Assembly (NCBI GenBank): GCA_947685225.1
Contig: CANTUV010000062.1
Location: 16,822,501-16,886,500 of the forward strand
Direction of reading: 5' to 3'
Length of the DNA stretch: 64,000 bases
DNA from: Garcia nutans
Taxonomy: Eukaryota > Streptophyta > Magnoliopsida > Malpighiales > Euphorbiaceae
Shown here piece after piece: positions 33,901-43,487 of the stretch (positions within the stretch are counted from its first letter, which is position 1; the number at the start of each line of letters is the position of its first letter). The notes beneath the pieces were generated by a model. The model searched no databases. It was given only the letters and a program-made list of their open reading frames with translations, and was not told where the DNA came from. The position numbers and the translations under genes are program-made.

Positions 33901-36900
33901 CATCATTATTTGTACACAAGACTCCTCAAGCCATAGTTTTGTTACTTGTCTATGTAGATGATATTTTAATTACAGGCAATGACATAACTTGTCTCAAGGA
34001 GCTCAAGTCTTCCTTACTTGCTTCTTTTCCTATGAAAGATTTAGGATCTCTGGCCTATTTTTTGGGATTGGAAGTTCATCGAAGCAACAAAGGAATTTTT
34101 ATTAATCAGCACAAGTACATCCAAGATCTAATTCAACTGGCAGGAATGCAAAACACAACACCACTTGATACTCCAATGGAAATGAATGTCAAATTTTGTA
34201 AAGAGGAGGGTGATCTACTTCCAGATCCTACAGTATATCGCCGTTTAGTTGGGAGCCTAGTTTACTTGACAATAACAAGACCAGATATATGCTTTGTTGT
34301 AAATTTGATGAGTCAATTCTTGGCTAAACCAAGGCATTTCCATATGGCTGCTGTAAAAAGAATCATACGGTATTTATATGGAACTCCTCACCGTGGTCTT
34401 TTCTTTCCAGCAGGTTCAGTACTCACTCTTGCTGCTTATAGTGACTCCGATTGGGCGGGATGTCCGGATACCCGTCGATCAACAACTGGATGGTGTGTAT
34501 ACTTAGGTGAGTCTCTAATATCATGGAAATGCAAGAAACAAGCAAGGGTCTCCAAGTCATCAACAGAAGCGGAATATAGAGCAATGTTTGCTACATGTTC
34601 TGAAATATCATGGTTACGTGGTCTTCTATCTGAATTGGGTTTTGCACAATCTGAACCAACTCCTCTTTACGCCGATAATACAAGTGCTATTCAGATTGTT
34701 GTCAATCCGGTCTACCATGAGCGGACCAAACATATTGAAATAGATTGCCATTCAATTCGTGAATCTTTTGACAATGGTGTTATCAGTCTTCCTCACGTCA
34801 CCACAACTCAACAAATCGCCGACATCCTCACCAAGCCCCTTCCAGCTGCTCGACATCAGTTTTTTGTCAACAAATTGATGCTGCTTGACTCACCAGCATC
34901 AATTTGAGGGGGGATGTCAAGACCAGCTGTCAAAGTGTATATTCTCCCTTTAATTAATTAGATTTGCTGTAATCTGTTGCTGTAATTTGGGGATATGTAT
35001 TCTGTTGCTGTAATTTGGGGATATAAATGGGGATTTGATTTGATGTATTTAAGGAATGTATAGGCTGTAATACTTGTATATATTCTCAAGGAATGAAAGT
35101 CAAGGGACATGATTTCAGAATATTTTTCTTGTCTTGTTACACTTATATTTTCTGGATAAGCATCTGTAGCCTTCTACAAAATAGTGCACTCTATATATTA
35201 ATAACAATAAATCTCTAGGTAAGCAATTGTAATCACCAAATGAACTTCCAGAGTAGTAATGCAATTAGAAGAAAAATTGAATGCAGCTGTGTGATTCAAC
35301 ATGTCCTGCATAGTGCATGGCATGACTAACCCCACTAAAATAACCTATTTGCATTTCAAGAGGCAATTGCAACAATAACCAGTCTTATCTTTTAAAAATG
35401 TCCACAAATCTGAATTAAATGCGCAAAAGGCTATCAGATAGAAAGTGAGAATGATTATCAACCTTAAATGTAGCAGCAGCATCTGCCGCAATGTCGAAAT
35501 TTGGAAGTTGTATATAATCAAAGAATTTCTTCATATGCTCTGATTCAAGAACATATCTGTAGAACAAAACAAACAATTACAGGCATGCACCAAACCCAAT
35601 ATGAATAAGTACCATGAGAAAAGATGATGCAGCACAATAAAAGATATCCTGTTTTAGGTATAAGATATCCTATTAATCACAGCATAAATTTGAAATTTGA
35701 CCTAAATGCAATAATTAATTTTAAATAAGATTATGGCACAAGCAACATGTATCAATTGTTCATATAAAAAACTAGCAAGAAATCATCTTGACATTAAAAA
35801 ATAGTATCATGAGGTACCTGAACAAAACTAATTCTCCATGCACCAATTCTATAAGAGGTTTGATGGTAAATTGTTTTTGACACTGTTAATGCATCTCCAA
35901 ATAAAAATGGAAATCATAAGGTTTAATAGCAACGCTACCAGGGGAAATCAACTGGATTAATAACAACTATTGAAGCTTTTGAACTTCTAAATTGGTGTTA
36001 ACATGCAAACCAACAACTAAATGATAAGGCAGCCTTTGAGTTCAATAGCCACTTATGAATATAAATAATTTTCAGTGACTATCTAGACCATATTCTCTCT
36101 TTCTAAAATTAGTTGATTTTTTTTCTCTCTAAAAAGAAGCTAATCTGATTTCCACTTTCGAGAAATTAACAGACAAAATTAATAAATATTGACTTTACTC
36201 ACTTTGCAACACTCTGGTGACGTATGCACTCCCTCAACATTGCACCATAGTGTAAGGCTATGTCTGTGCTTTCATAACTACAGAAGCAACAAGCAAAAAA
36301 AAAATAGAACATGCTAATAAAATATTGCACCAAGAAAACGTTTTGACAATTCGTCTGCTGAATTTCCAATAAAAAAACAAAACATATCCATGCAACTTTT
36401 AGAACCAAAAGTACCAAAGGAAATATGCACCATTCAAAGTAACATAAGCATACAGATAGTCAACCAAAAGTATTGATTTAATATATCACATTACCATCTT
36501 CTGAAAAAAATTGTCCCAAGATTGAAGATTTTTAGAAATGAGAGAAATGCCAGTTGGCTATTATAAATCACAAGAAGATAAAAATTCATTTACAGTCTCC
36601 AAAAGGTTTCACAAAAGCAGTGACGAAAAAAAAAATATTCCCAAGCATAAATATACTATCTTGTTTGAACTTCATAGGTCAATTACTAATACTCAAGTCA
36701 ATTCAGTTATCCCGTTAATTACTAATAATTCAAAAAATGTACCACTATTCCATATAACACTAACTGTTATAGGCAGCATATCAATCAGGAACAATACAAC
36801 TCGACAAGAACTTCAACCTAAGGATCATCATGTGAAACCTCAAACATCATAATAAAAAGAATCACCATCAAGTCACAACCCCAAAAATTCCAAAATTCTT

Positions 36901-38030
36901 GCCATAACAAGCTTACCCTGCCACCAGAGTATCCAAAAGATCTGTGTTTTTTTCCAAGTATTCAGATGCAATCAACCGTGAATTAATTTGTTGCCTTTGT
37001 AAATTTGCAACAACTTGTGTGGCATCTTTTCGCGTCTGCAAAAATAAATTTTGTCATGCTAAATAATAAAAATGTAGGTTAGCCATTAATAAAACCAAAA
37101 TGTGAACTTAATCACTTAGTTTAGAAATGCAAAAGAATTGGTAAAATGCAGACATGACAAAAGCACGAGTCATCAGTATTACATGACTCTAAATGAAGAA
37201 ATTAGTACGTGCCTACCTCCAAGCTCAATTTGGGAAGACAGAGGATCAATAGACGAAGAATATTTTCTTTGAAAAACTCTTGAGTCAATTGTGCACAAGC
37301 TTCTGAGACTGGCTCAGATTCACTGTCACCATAAAGAATTGACTTTAACTCCCTGATATTTTTAGACAACTCGGCCATCTGCAAAAAAAAAAAAAAAACC
37401 TCAGGGAAGTGATGTATAATTCAGAAAATTTGAAAATAAGAAAACAAGAGAGGAACTGAAATACTCAACTATCACATAAAATCAAATATCAAAATATGCA
37501 AATATAAATGAAATTCCAATTATTGCCATATGCTCATGATATTATTAATAATCAATAACAAACCCATCAAATTTAGTAGAAATGAATCCAAAATGGCATG
37601 AAACTTCCAGTCACTCCGCTAATAGTAAATGGCACTAAAGCTTTAGTCTTTGCACTTACTAGTTCCTATAATTGCCATTATAAGAAAATCTCTTGATACA
37701 GAGCAACAAGTAGAAGAAAAATCTCCTGATTATTAGAATCGATCACAAAACATTTCACTTTACTATCTAAATTCCTATCTTCCATAAATAGAAATTCCAA
37801 AAAAGAATTTCAATGTTGTCCCAATCACGCCTAAAAAAGGAAAACAAAATCCAGATCCCTACAAAATCCAAGAAAAAGAAGTCAAATCCATCAAATTACA
37901 AAACCTTTTCTTCACGCTTGACATCACGAGCATCGGAGGAAGGGATTTGATCGGCGTAAATGAGGAGATCTCGAGTCTGTCGAACAATATCGACAGGAGT
38001 ACGAGGCTTAGACTTGAAAAGCCCTTTCAT
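27904..38030 (-). CDS. MO25: MO25 / CAB39-like scaffold protein
   Basis: MO25 proteins are armadillo-like helical scaffolds that bind STRAD pseudokinases and activate STE20/LKB1-type kinases; plant homologues are implicated in cell polarity and division. Eleven coding exons on the minus strand, all with GT/AG borders: 38030-37905, 37378-37217, 37035-36917, 36277-36203, 35556-35463, 29780-29721, 29233-29165, 29011-28913, 28587-28543, 28172-28070, 27980-27904. They sum to 1029 nt, 342 residues plus TGA, matching the family's usual length. Diagnostic blocks are MKGLFKSKPRTPVDIVRQTR, EACAQLTQEFF, ATQVVANLQRQQ, ALHYGAMLRECIRHQ, FFDYIQLPNFDIAADAAATF, NYITRRQAVK, SIQTEAFHVFKLFAANQNKP and DKAQVVKEIA. 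Phases agree at every junction, so the gene looks intact. A copia element sits in intron 5 (35462-29781). I chose the ATG at 38028-38030 because the family begins at MKGLF; the frame stays open to 38285. Confidence 0.95.
29842..29999. repeat. 79-bp tandem duplication in MO25 intron 5
   Basis: Two adjacent copies (29842-29920 and 29921-29999) starting AATTATAACACAAGTAATAG. They differ at very few bases (ACTTGTCAAT against ACTTGCCAAT), so the event is recent. Confidence 0.9.
30471..30695 (+). repeat. Copia 5' LTR
   Basis: Starts TGTCAAGACC and ends TTGTCTTGTTA. Contains two copies of CTGTTGCTGTAATTTGGGGA about 28 bp apart. The end is fixed by the adjoining primer site and by alignment to the 3' LTR. 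Confidence 0.95.
30696..30708 (+). promoter_or_regulatory. Copia primer-binding site
   Basis: TGGTATCAGAGCC directly after the LTR. This is the standard Ty1/copia site complementary to the 3' end of initiator tRNA-Met, where minus-strand cDNA synthesis starts. Confidence 0.93.
30774..31361 (+). pseudogene. Copia Gag N-terminal part, ends at an in-frame TGA
   Basis: Gag forms the virus-like particle. I chose the ATG at 30774 (MEKSENVCIKFSGKNYFAWE); the frame is open back to 30630 but that lies in the LTR and primer site. Motifs: GKNYFAWEFQFQIYVQGKELW, AAEWEAKDARVKTWLLQTMD and the UBN2-type block (MWDYLKKVYAQDNSARRFQL). TGA at 31359-31361 ends the frame, and pol continues in the same frame after it. 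Copia elements normally have one continuous gag-pol frame, so this stop probably replaced a CGA codon. Confidence 0.88.
31377..34907 (+). CDS. Copia Pol polyprotein (zinc knuckles, protease, integrase, RT, RNase H)
   Basis: A 1176-residue open frame, in phase with Gag. Residues 29-60 hold two CCHC knuckles (CYSCKGFGHIASQC, CNYCKTKGHIISEC). The protease site reads WLCDSTASNHM where the family has DSGA. GAG-pre-integrase: LWHLKLGHP...CSSCKMGK. The integrase core has DLIHSDVWG, then LRSESGGEY where the second catalytic Asp is usual (RSD), then NGVAERKNRH. RT: WVFTVKLKVDGSLDRCKARL, QMDVKNAFLH, SLYGLKQASRAW and the catalytic VYVDDILI. RNase H: YSDSDWAG, STEAEYRAM, LYADNTSAI, HERTKHIEID, and the C-terminal ADILTKPL. 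The frame ends eight nt before the 3' LTR. RT and RNase H look intact; protease and integrase have altered catalytic motifs. Confidence 0.93.
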   Translation: MLEQGNSSTVLNVAYATQGKSRNVAGLQCYSCKGFGHIASQCSQKFCNYCKTKGHIISECRKRPQNRNSRAFHASTTHVLPDSAASNASQPAAPSLTPEAVQQIVVSALSALGITGKTTPFSKIWLCDSTASNHMTPSFNNVSNIKKYDDNMKIETASGNIVPIVATGDISSSPSLRNAFVAPKITTNLLSVGQMVENNCEVIFSPSGCVVQEAVTGKTVAKGPKWGRLFPLNLSEPTNLQPVSSFFTTTVRDDYKLWHLKLGHPNDRILSSLFKSGVLGNKNLSKDVSFDCSSCKMGKSKTLPFPSHTTHASDCFDLIHSDVWGISPVISHAHYKYFVTFIDDHSRFIWIYFLCQKSEVFDAFQKFFVLIQNQYSKSIKILRSESGGEYMSHKFQAFLQNNGILHQRSCPYTPQQNGVAERKNRHLLDVVRSLLIESCVPPKFWVEALSTAVHLINRLPSYTLNNQTPYTLLHHHPPTYNHLHPFGCTCFVLLPPQERTKLSPQSQKCVFLGYATNQKGFLCFDPTTQRMRISRNVIFFDHQNYYPSSSIPSTDSPLSLLPSFEENSISSPTHTSAPITRFQPGIFYTRRHTNNENIQQTLDQPPLPNTEEINALSRSSMPPEPDIVPPQLRRSTRITKAQNRYGYSPERSANQTSMVATLKSVTVPKSYSEAIKYDCWKQAIQEELDALQENQTWILEPCPPAVTPIGNKWVFTVKLKVDGSLDRCKARLVALGNQQEYGIDYEETFAPVAKMTTVRTILAIAASQDWIINQMDVKNAFLHRDLKENVFMRPPSGLHTGPNEVCHLQRSLYGLKQASRAWFAKFRQTLLDLSFKQSPYDPSLFVHKTPQAIVLLLVYVDDILITGNDITCLKELKSSLLASFPMKDLGSLAYFLGLEVHRSNKGIFINQHKYIQDLIQLAGMQNTTPLDTPMEMNVKFCKEEGDLLPDPTVYRRLVGSLVYLTITRPDICFVVNLMSQFLAKPRHFHMAAVKRIIRYLYGTPHRGLFFPAGSVLTLAAYSDSDWAGCPDTRRSTTGWCVYLGESLISWKCKKQARVSKSSTEAEYRAMFATCSEISWLRGLLSELGFAQSEPTPLYADNTSAIQIVVNPVYHERTKHIEIDCHSIRESFDNGVISLPHVTTTQQIADILTKPLPAARHQFFVNKLMLLDSPASI
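34904..34914 (+). promoter_or_regulatory. Copia polypurine tract
   Basis: TGAGGGGGGA immediately upstream of the 3' LTR. It primes plus-strand cDNA synthesis and includes the pol stop codon. Confidence 0.85.
34915..35139 (+). repeat. Copia 3' LTR
   Basis: 225 bp, identical in length to the 5' LTR, with one observed substitution (T at 35110). Followed by the target duplication CACTT. Confidence 0.95.
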
Positions 38031-38285
38031 CCTCTCCGATTTCGAATGAGCTAAACTCGCTGCACCTCCTGCAGATACTGCTGTAGTAGTAGCAGTAGTA
38101 GTTGTTGCTGCTACAACAGCCGGCGGTCCTGCTGCTGCTGCAGCGGGCTGCGAGAGCCTCTGAGCCACTTCCCTGGAAGAGGCTCTCTCAGCCGCAGCAG
38201 CCGCAGCAGGTTTAGACACGCAGGCTCCTATCCTTTCTCTCTGTAAAGAATCCCCCAATCTGGTTCTTGAAAACTTTTCTTGCAA
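38031..38285 (-). other. In-frame upstream extension of MO25 (5' UTR or longer N-terminus)
   Basis: An upstream ATG at 38283-38285 continues without stop into the MO25 start, adding 85 residues rich in Ala, Thr and Ser (runs of GCA/GCT and GTA triplets, for example AAAAAAER and VVAATTTTATTT). Known family members start at MKGLF, so this may be 5' UTR. If translated, it would be a low-complexity N-terminal tail. Confidence 0.5.
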
Positions 38286-40190
38286 TTTCTTGCGTTGGGA
38301 TTTTGTTTCTGGATTTGAGGAAGATATAGACTTGTTTTTGTTTTTATTTTTATGTTTTTGGTTTCTACATTTTGTTAGGATTAATTAATTCTTACTACAA
38401 AATTTCGTGAGATCCGACGGTTCTGTTTTGGGTTTTACACTGACGGTTGGTCGTTACTGTAACTACTTTTTTAATGTCGATGATGGATAGACCGATAAGA
38501 TTAAAGTCTGTAAAATTATCAGGTACATGTGGTTACACCCACTAACATTGCTGACATATCATAACCGACTTATTTTTAATAGTACGTTTAAAATTTTTAA
38601 CTGCTATTTTAATTTGATTTTGAAACATCTTTTAGTATGTCTCACTTTTTCACTAAAACCAAAAGAAAAAATAAAAAATATAAGTACTTTACAAAATAGA
38701 TATTTTTTATAATATTTTTATTAATTTTAATCTTTGCAACGTGTCTGGGAAGAAGACGAAAGATGGGAAAATAAGAATAGAAAAAAAAAAAAAAAAAGGT
38801 TGCGTGAGGAAAGGTTTAAGGTTGAATTGAATTATAATTTTAATAGATTTTAAAAAATTAGTAATTTTAATGAAATTTAGATATTTTAATAAAAATGTAT
38901 GAATTCTCGAAGGCTGTATTGAATTAGCATTTTAATAAATTTTAAAATAATTTATGATTTTAATAAAATTTAAATATTTTAATGAAATTCTATATTTTCT
39001 CTTATAATTTTATATAAAATTTAATGAAGTTTATTAAATTTTTATTATAGACTTTGATAGATTTTGATGCAATATTAATTTTTTATATAATTAATATTTT
39101 GATAAAAAATATAATATATTTTATTATAAATATAATTTTTATGATATTAAATAAATAAATAAATTTTATAAAATTTTATAGTAAATAAATATAGATATAA
39201 AGTTTTTTCAATATTACTATTATAAGTAAAAAAGTATAAAATAAAAAATATTAAGATGAATTAAAATATAAAATGATATTATTAAAGCATTTTATTATTT
39301 ATATTATTTATTATCATACACAAAATAAATTATAAAAAAAACTCAAGTATTACTTACAGTGGAAGAACTTTTAAAAATACAACTGAATTTTTTTATGCAT
39401 AATTAATAAAAATTCATTTGCAATTAAAATGTAAATAAAATATATATTTTTAAACCATTTAATTTGATAATTTAGTGATATTTCAGAACCCATTAAATAT
39501 ATCACACAACATGCATATATATACAATTATTTTTTTAAATTCATATGCTTTTATTCATGTTTTAAAAATTCAATATTATTCAGTATTATTAAAATATAAT
39601 ACAATTCAAAATAAGATAAAAAAAACTTTTTATAATTAAAAAGTATTTAAAATATATTCAACTTATATTATGTAAAGGTCATTACATCACACATAATTAT
39701 AAGCACTTCAAATAATAGATTTTTGAACTATTATTTAATTAATTTTATATATTTAGTAATTCACTAAAAAAATATAATATACTAACATAATCATTGATTA
39801 CCTAATATAAAAATATAAACTTATTTTACAAATTAATAACTATCTTTTTCACGTCTAATAAGTAAAATTAACTAATTAATCCATGGAAGCTTTTTGATAG
39901 GATATTCTCCATCATTCTTTTCTAAATAATCTCTCCTTAACTCTAAATCTCTTCTGAACAATCTCTTATTCTTTCTCGGTAAAACCCATCTTCTGACATT
40001 TAATAATTTTGGAGGGCAAGAGTATTTTCTCTATTCCAAAATGAAGTGTACGCATCTATATATCGATATATATACATAGATATACATAGAAAGTTGTCTA
40101 CGTATACTAAACCAGCAAATCAAAGGAAGAATAATTACAGATATACAATTAGAATCTCTAAATATTAGGAGAAATAGCTACAAATTTGGC
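38286..40190. other. AT-rich intergenic DNA upstream of MO25
   Basis: 38286-38500 is presumably the MO25 promoter and leader, but I cannot point to a convincing TATA box. 38820-39050 contains two degenerate copies, about 95 bp apart, of a TTGAATTATAATTTTAATAG-like block, reminiscent of a MITE or an old tandem repeat. The rest is over 80 percent A+T by impression, with no gene. Confidence 0.45.
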
Positions 40191-40199
40191 TACAAATCG

Positions 40200-40510
40200 A
40201 GTTGATTAAATCTAAATCTATTCTTCTTGATTTCCCCCCTTAAATTGATGGTAGTGGTCAATAAGCATGAATTTGCTTACAAGACATGAACATCGTGCAG
40301 AAGGCATGGCTTTTGTAAGCAATTTGATCATGAAAAGAGACATGAACAAGATGAAGAATTTTATCATGAACAAATTCATGGATATAATAGCTATCAATCT
40401 TGATATTTTTTGCCCGTTCATGATGTACTGGATTAGCAGACTAAAAATTTTCAAACCATGTTCTAAGAGCCTCTTTAAGGTCATAAAGAGATTTACCAAG
40501 TAGATAAATC
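40200..40510 (-). pseudogene. Deleted Ty1/copia pol remnant and polypurine tract
   Basis: On the minus strand, RT sequence (KSLYDLKEALRTWFENF) is joined almost directly to the end of RNase H (ANPVHHERAKNIKIDSYYIH), so the part between, normally some hundreds of residues, is deleted. A polypurine-like TTTAAGGGGGGAAATC follows near 40240. The minus-strand LTR should lie at about 40020-40235 but I could not fix its end. Confidence 0.72.
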
Positions 40511-40573
40511 ATACTAGAATTAGCATGAGAACAAACAAGAGGGCACCCCATATATTATTTGTTTCTTTCAAAG

Positions 40574-40855
40574 TGTCACACACTGATTATAAGGAGGCAT
40601 GATAGTCCTAGAGTTTGGGACGGCTATAGCCTCTAGATACCGCAATGGACTATCTCTAGATCTTTATCAGATTTATTATTAGATGTTATAATTATAATTA
40701 TTTTACCATCACAAGTGTATTATGTATTATGCATATTAGTCTTATTTGCCTACACCCTAAGCTCGGTGTAGCCATACACATATATAAATACTTCTTTATT
40801 TCATATTGTACCCAATGGGACACTAACAATACATGAATATAATACAAACTTTATT
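40574..40855 (+). repeat. Possible copia-type LTR remnant
   Basis: TGTCACACACTGATTATAAG at the start, a TATATAAATACTTC box near 40783, then TTGTACCCAATGGGACACTAACAATACA. The TATA box and following pyrimidine-rich tail resemble the U3-R-U5 part of small plant copia LTRs. No pair or target duplication was found. Confidence 0.35.
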
Positions 40856-41519
40856 TATTTACAACACAGATCAGCTTTTTAGTATTAACTAACAAAACGA
40901 GCAACTAGGAAGTAGAAATCCAGATTCTCCAACCAGTAAAATTGCTAATATGAAAAAAAAATAGTGACAATGGGGTAAGCTATCAATTCAGTAAATAATA
41001 ACCTAACACGTAGCTAGGTAGGATAAGCAATAAAATAATTATATCGAGACATAGGCACAGTGAGTGAGTGAATAATCAAAGGGGCAGATATAACATATAT
41101 AATCAAATCAGAATCATATAACTGGTGAGAATATAATCAAAGTTTTGGAACAAAGTACAAAATTCAATAATTAATTAGAAGCAACAGAAAAAGCTCAATA
41201 TAGCAAATTAACTTGTATACTTGTCATAATTATTGGTTGCTTTTTAATTCAAATTCAAGTGGCAAATACATATTCACATACACACACACATATGTATCTT
41301 AGTTTTCGAGTTACAAGTTTATTATTTATGTTATGCTTATAATTATATCTAATTTGTATTTCTTACCCAATCTATTATTTAAAACCGTATATTCAAGTAT
41401 AAGATTATATTTAATTTTATTTCTTTTATCTTACATTTATATATATATATGTATAAAAAGTTTAGCTTTAATTCTTGTTAACTAGTATTGGCGCTAGGAA
41501 GCCTAATTACCTGGGAAAT

Positions 41520-41760
41520 ATGCGTGATGTGTCTTAGTGAGGAAACACGCTTGTAAACATGACATCACATTCCAATCCAAAACTTTAAGGCATTAGATAT
41601 ATGGGTCATTTGCACTTATATACCCCTCACTAGGTCCATATTTTTCCAATGTGGAAATTTTCTCACACTTGCTATATTTCAAAAAACTCCCCCTCAATTG
41701 TGAGATCTCACATTTAGGTATAGGCTCCCTTTTAAGCGGAATTCTTTATAAACCTAGACC
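41520..41760 (-). repeat. LTR-like remnant with TATA box
   Basis: On the minus strand: AATTGAGGGGGAGTTTTTTG, CCACATTGGAAAAATATGG, a TATATAAGTG box (fwd about 41615-41625), CCCATATATCTAATGCCTTAA and TGATGTCATGTTTACAAGC. This order (wound-type CCACATTGGAA, TATA, then CCTTAAGG-like) is common in small plant LTR derivatives. Boundaries are uncertain. Confidence 0.4.
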
Positions 41761-43487
41761 TGAGTATATAGTAAATAATTTGAGATTCCTCTCACATGTG
41801 CTATATTTCAACCACTAGTATCTATTTGTTCATATTTATATCTTCATTTTATACTAACATGAAAAAATCTTGGTTAATAATTCATCATTTTCCTAATTAA
41901 AACATTATTAATTTAAACCAAGTTTTATAAAGTAAAAAATTTTATTTAATTAATTTGAAAGCAAATAGTATATATACGCTCTTTCTTCCTTCTTATTTCA
42001 ACTTAATTTGATTATTTTTACTTTTCTCATAATAAAATTACATTGCATGATTTTTAGCACATTTATCTTAAGTTTTTCATGCAAAGTTCATAAGAAATAG
42101 AAGCAACATAACTATTTTTCTATTGCTAACTTCATATCAATTATATAATGTAATTAATTCAAGAAAAGAATTAACTTTGAGATAAAAATTGTTAGAAAAT
42201 TTTGTGTGTTAGAACGTGCAAATTAGGAATCAATTTATTAACAAAAAAATTAAGGGAAAAATAAGAAAAGTAATCACACAAGATACAAAGATTTACGTGA
42301 TTCGGCAATTTGCTTATATCTACGAGAGGTTTCTTACTTTATTTCTTAGAGAAAGTATAATTGAGATTTTATTTTTCTTATAATGTATGGTTTATCATCT
42401 AAGATGTTTTATATATAGTGTTAACTTTACCCTAGATATATAAGAAAATATTTTTCTTATTTTTACCCCTTTTCCTACTCAAACTCTATTACAAAACTGA
42501 TAATCTTTCTCTTTATTGGAACTCCTAGTACTGATGCAAGATTAACCTAGTCTCATATGCATGCTTAATTGAGCTTTCTCCACTAATAGACCACACTAAA
42601 TCAAGAAAAATCAAAAGGTCTTTGATAAGCTTATAATAGGATCTATAAAGGATAGGGCTAAAATAAGATTAAAATAAAATCGGTTAATTCTCTTACCTTG
42701 CAGCTTTTGTAGAGGATTCTTAAATGCTTTGTTTCTTTCTTTCCTCTAGGGGAATTTTATTTTATTTTACTTATATATTTTTTTATTTTAATTTTTTTGG
42801 ATAGTGTTAATTTCCCTAAACTTTAAACTTTTAGGAGCTTCTTAAACTTCTATCCTCATAGTCATTCTAATTTTGAGAAAATTTTCAAAAGACAATTAAC
42901 CTTGAAAAGGGTGATTTTTGTAGCTTATCAAATCAAAAAAATTCTCAAGCTAAAAATTTAATTTAGTCTCAAAAGAGACAACTAAAGATAATGTTAAATT
43001 GGTGGATATAAGAATTTGATTTCACAAACAATGCCTAAATCATTTTTTCCTTTTACTTAGCAAGGTTCAATTTCACCTCAAAAGCTTTTTTAAACATGTT
43101 CTATGCCTACACAATTTATAATATGAAAGATTATATACTTAATCTAAAATTCAATAATTAATTACTTTCAATTAATTTGAAGAGCTCATTTGGTTAGAAT
43201 TATATAAGGTATTATTATTCCACCAAATCTTAACCTTAAAATTGCACAAATTTTAATTGAAAAATTTTAACATATAAAATAACATATAAGAAAATCTAAG
43301 AAAAAAAATACACATAACTATATTAAATTCTACCCAAACTTATAATTCATAAAACCAAACAAATTAACATAAGTATCTTAAATAAAACATAAGTAAAAAT
43401 GAAATAAACTTAACCAAAATACTACAAATTAAAAAGTTTCACAAGTTTGCATCATTTCAACAATTTTAGGGGAAATTGTTAGGACTT

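Larger units (their letters stand above)
30471..35139 (+). mobile_element. Ty1/copia LTR retrotransposon in MO25 intron 5
   Basis: Complete element of 4669 bp with 225-bp LTRs at both ends, a primer site, a gag-pol frame and a polypurine tract, flanked by the perfect duplication CACTT (30466-30470 and 35140-35144). Comparing the LTRs by eye I find one difference, C at 30666 against T at 35110, in a CG site. The insertion is therefore young. It is antisense to MO25. The exons and splice sites on both sides are intact, so it is probably spliced out. Confidence 0.97.

Noticed and set aside
36199..36852. Frames of 72 and 104 codons between MO25 exons
   Set aside because: The first contains exon 4 flanked by intron; the second is intron only. 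Splice borders explain the coding part fully.
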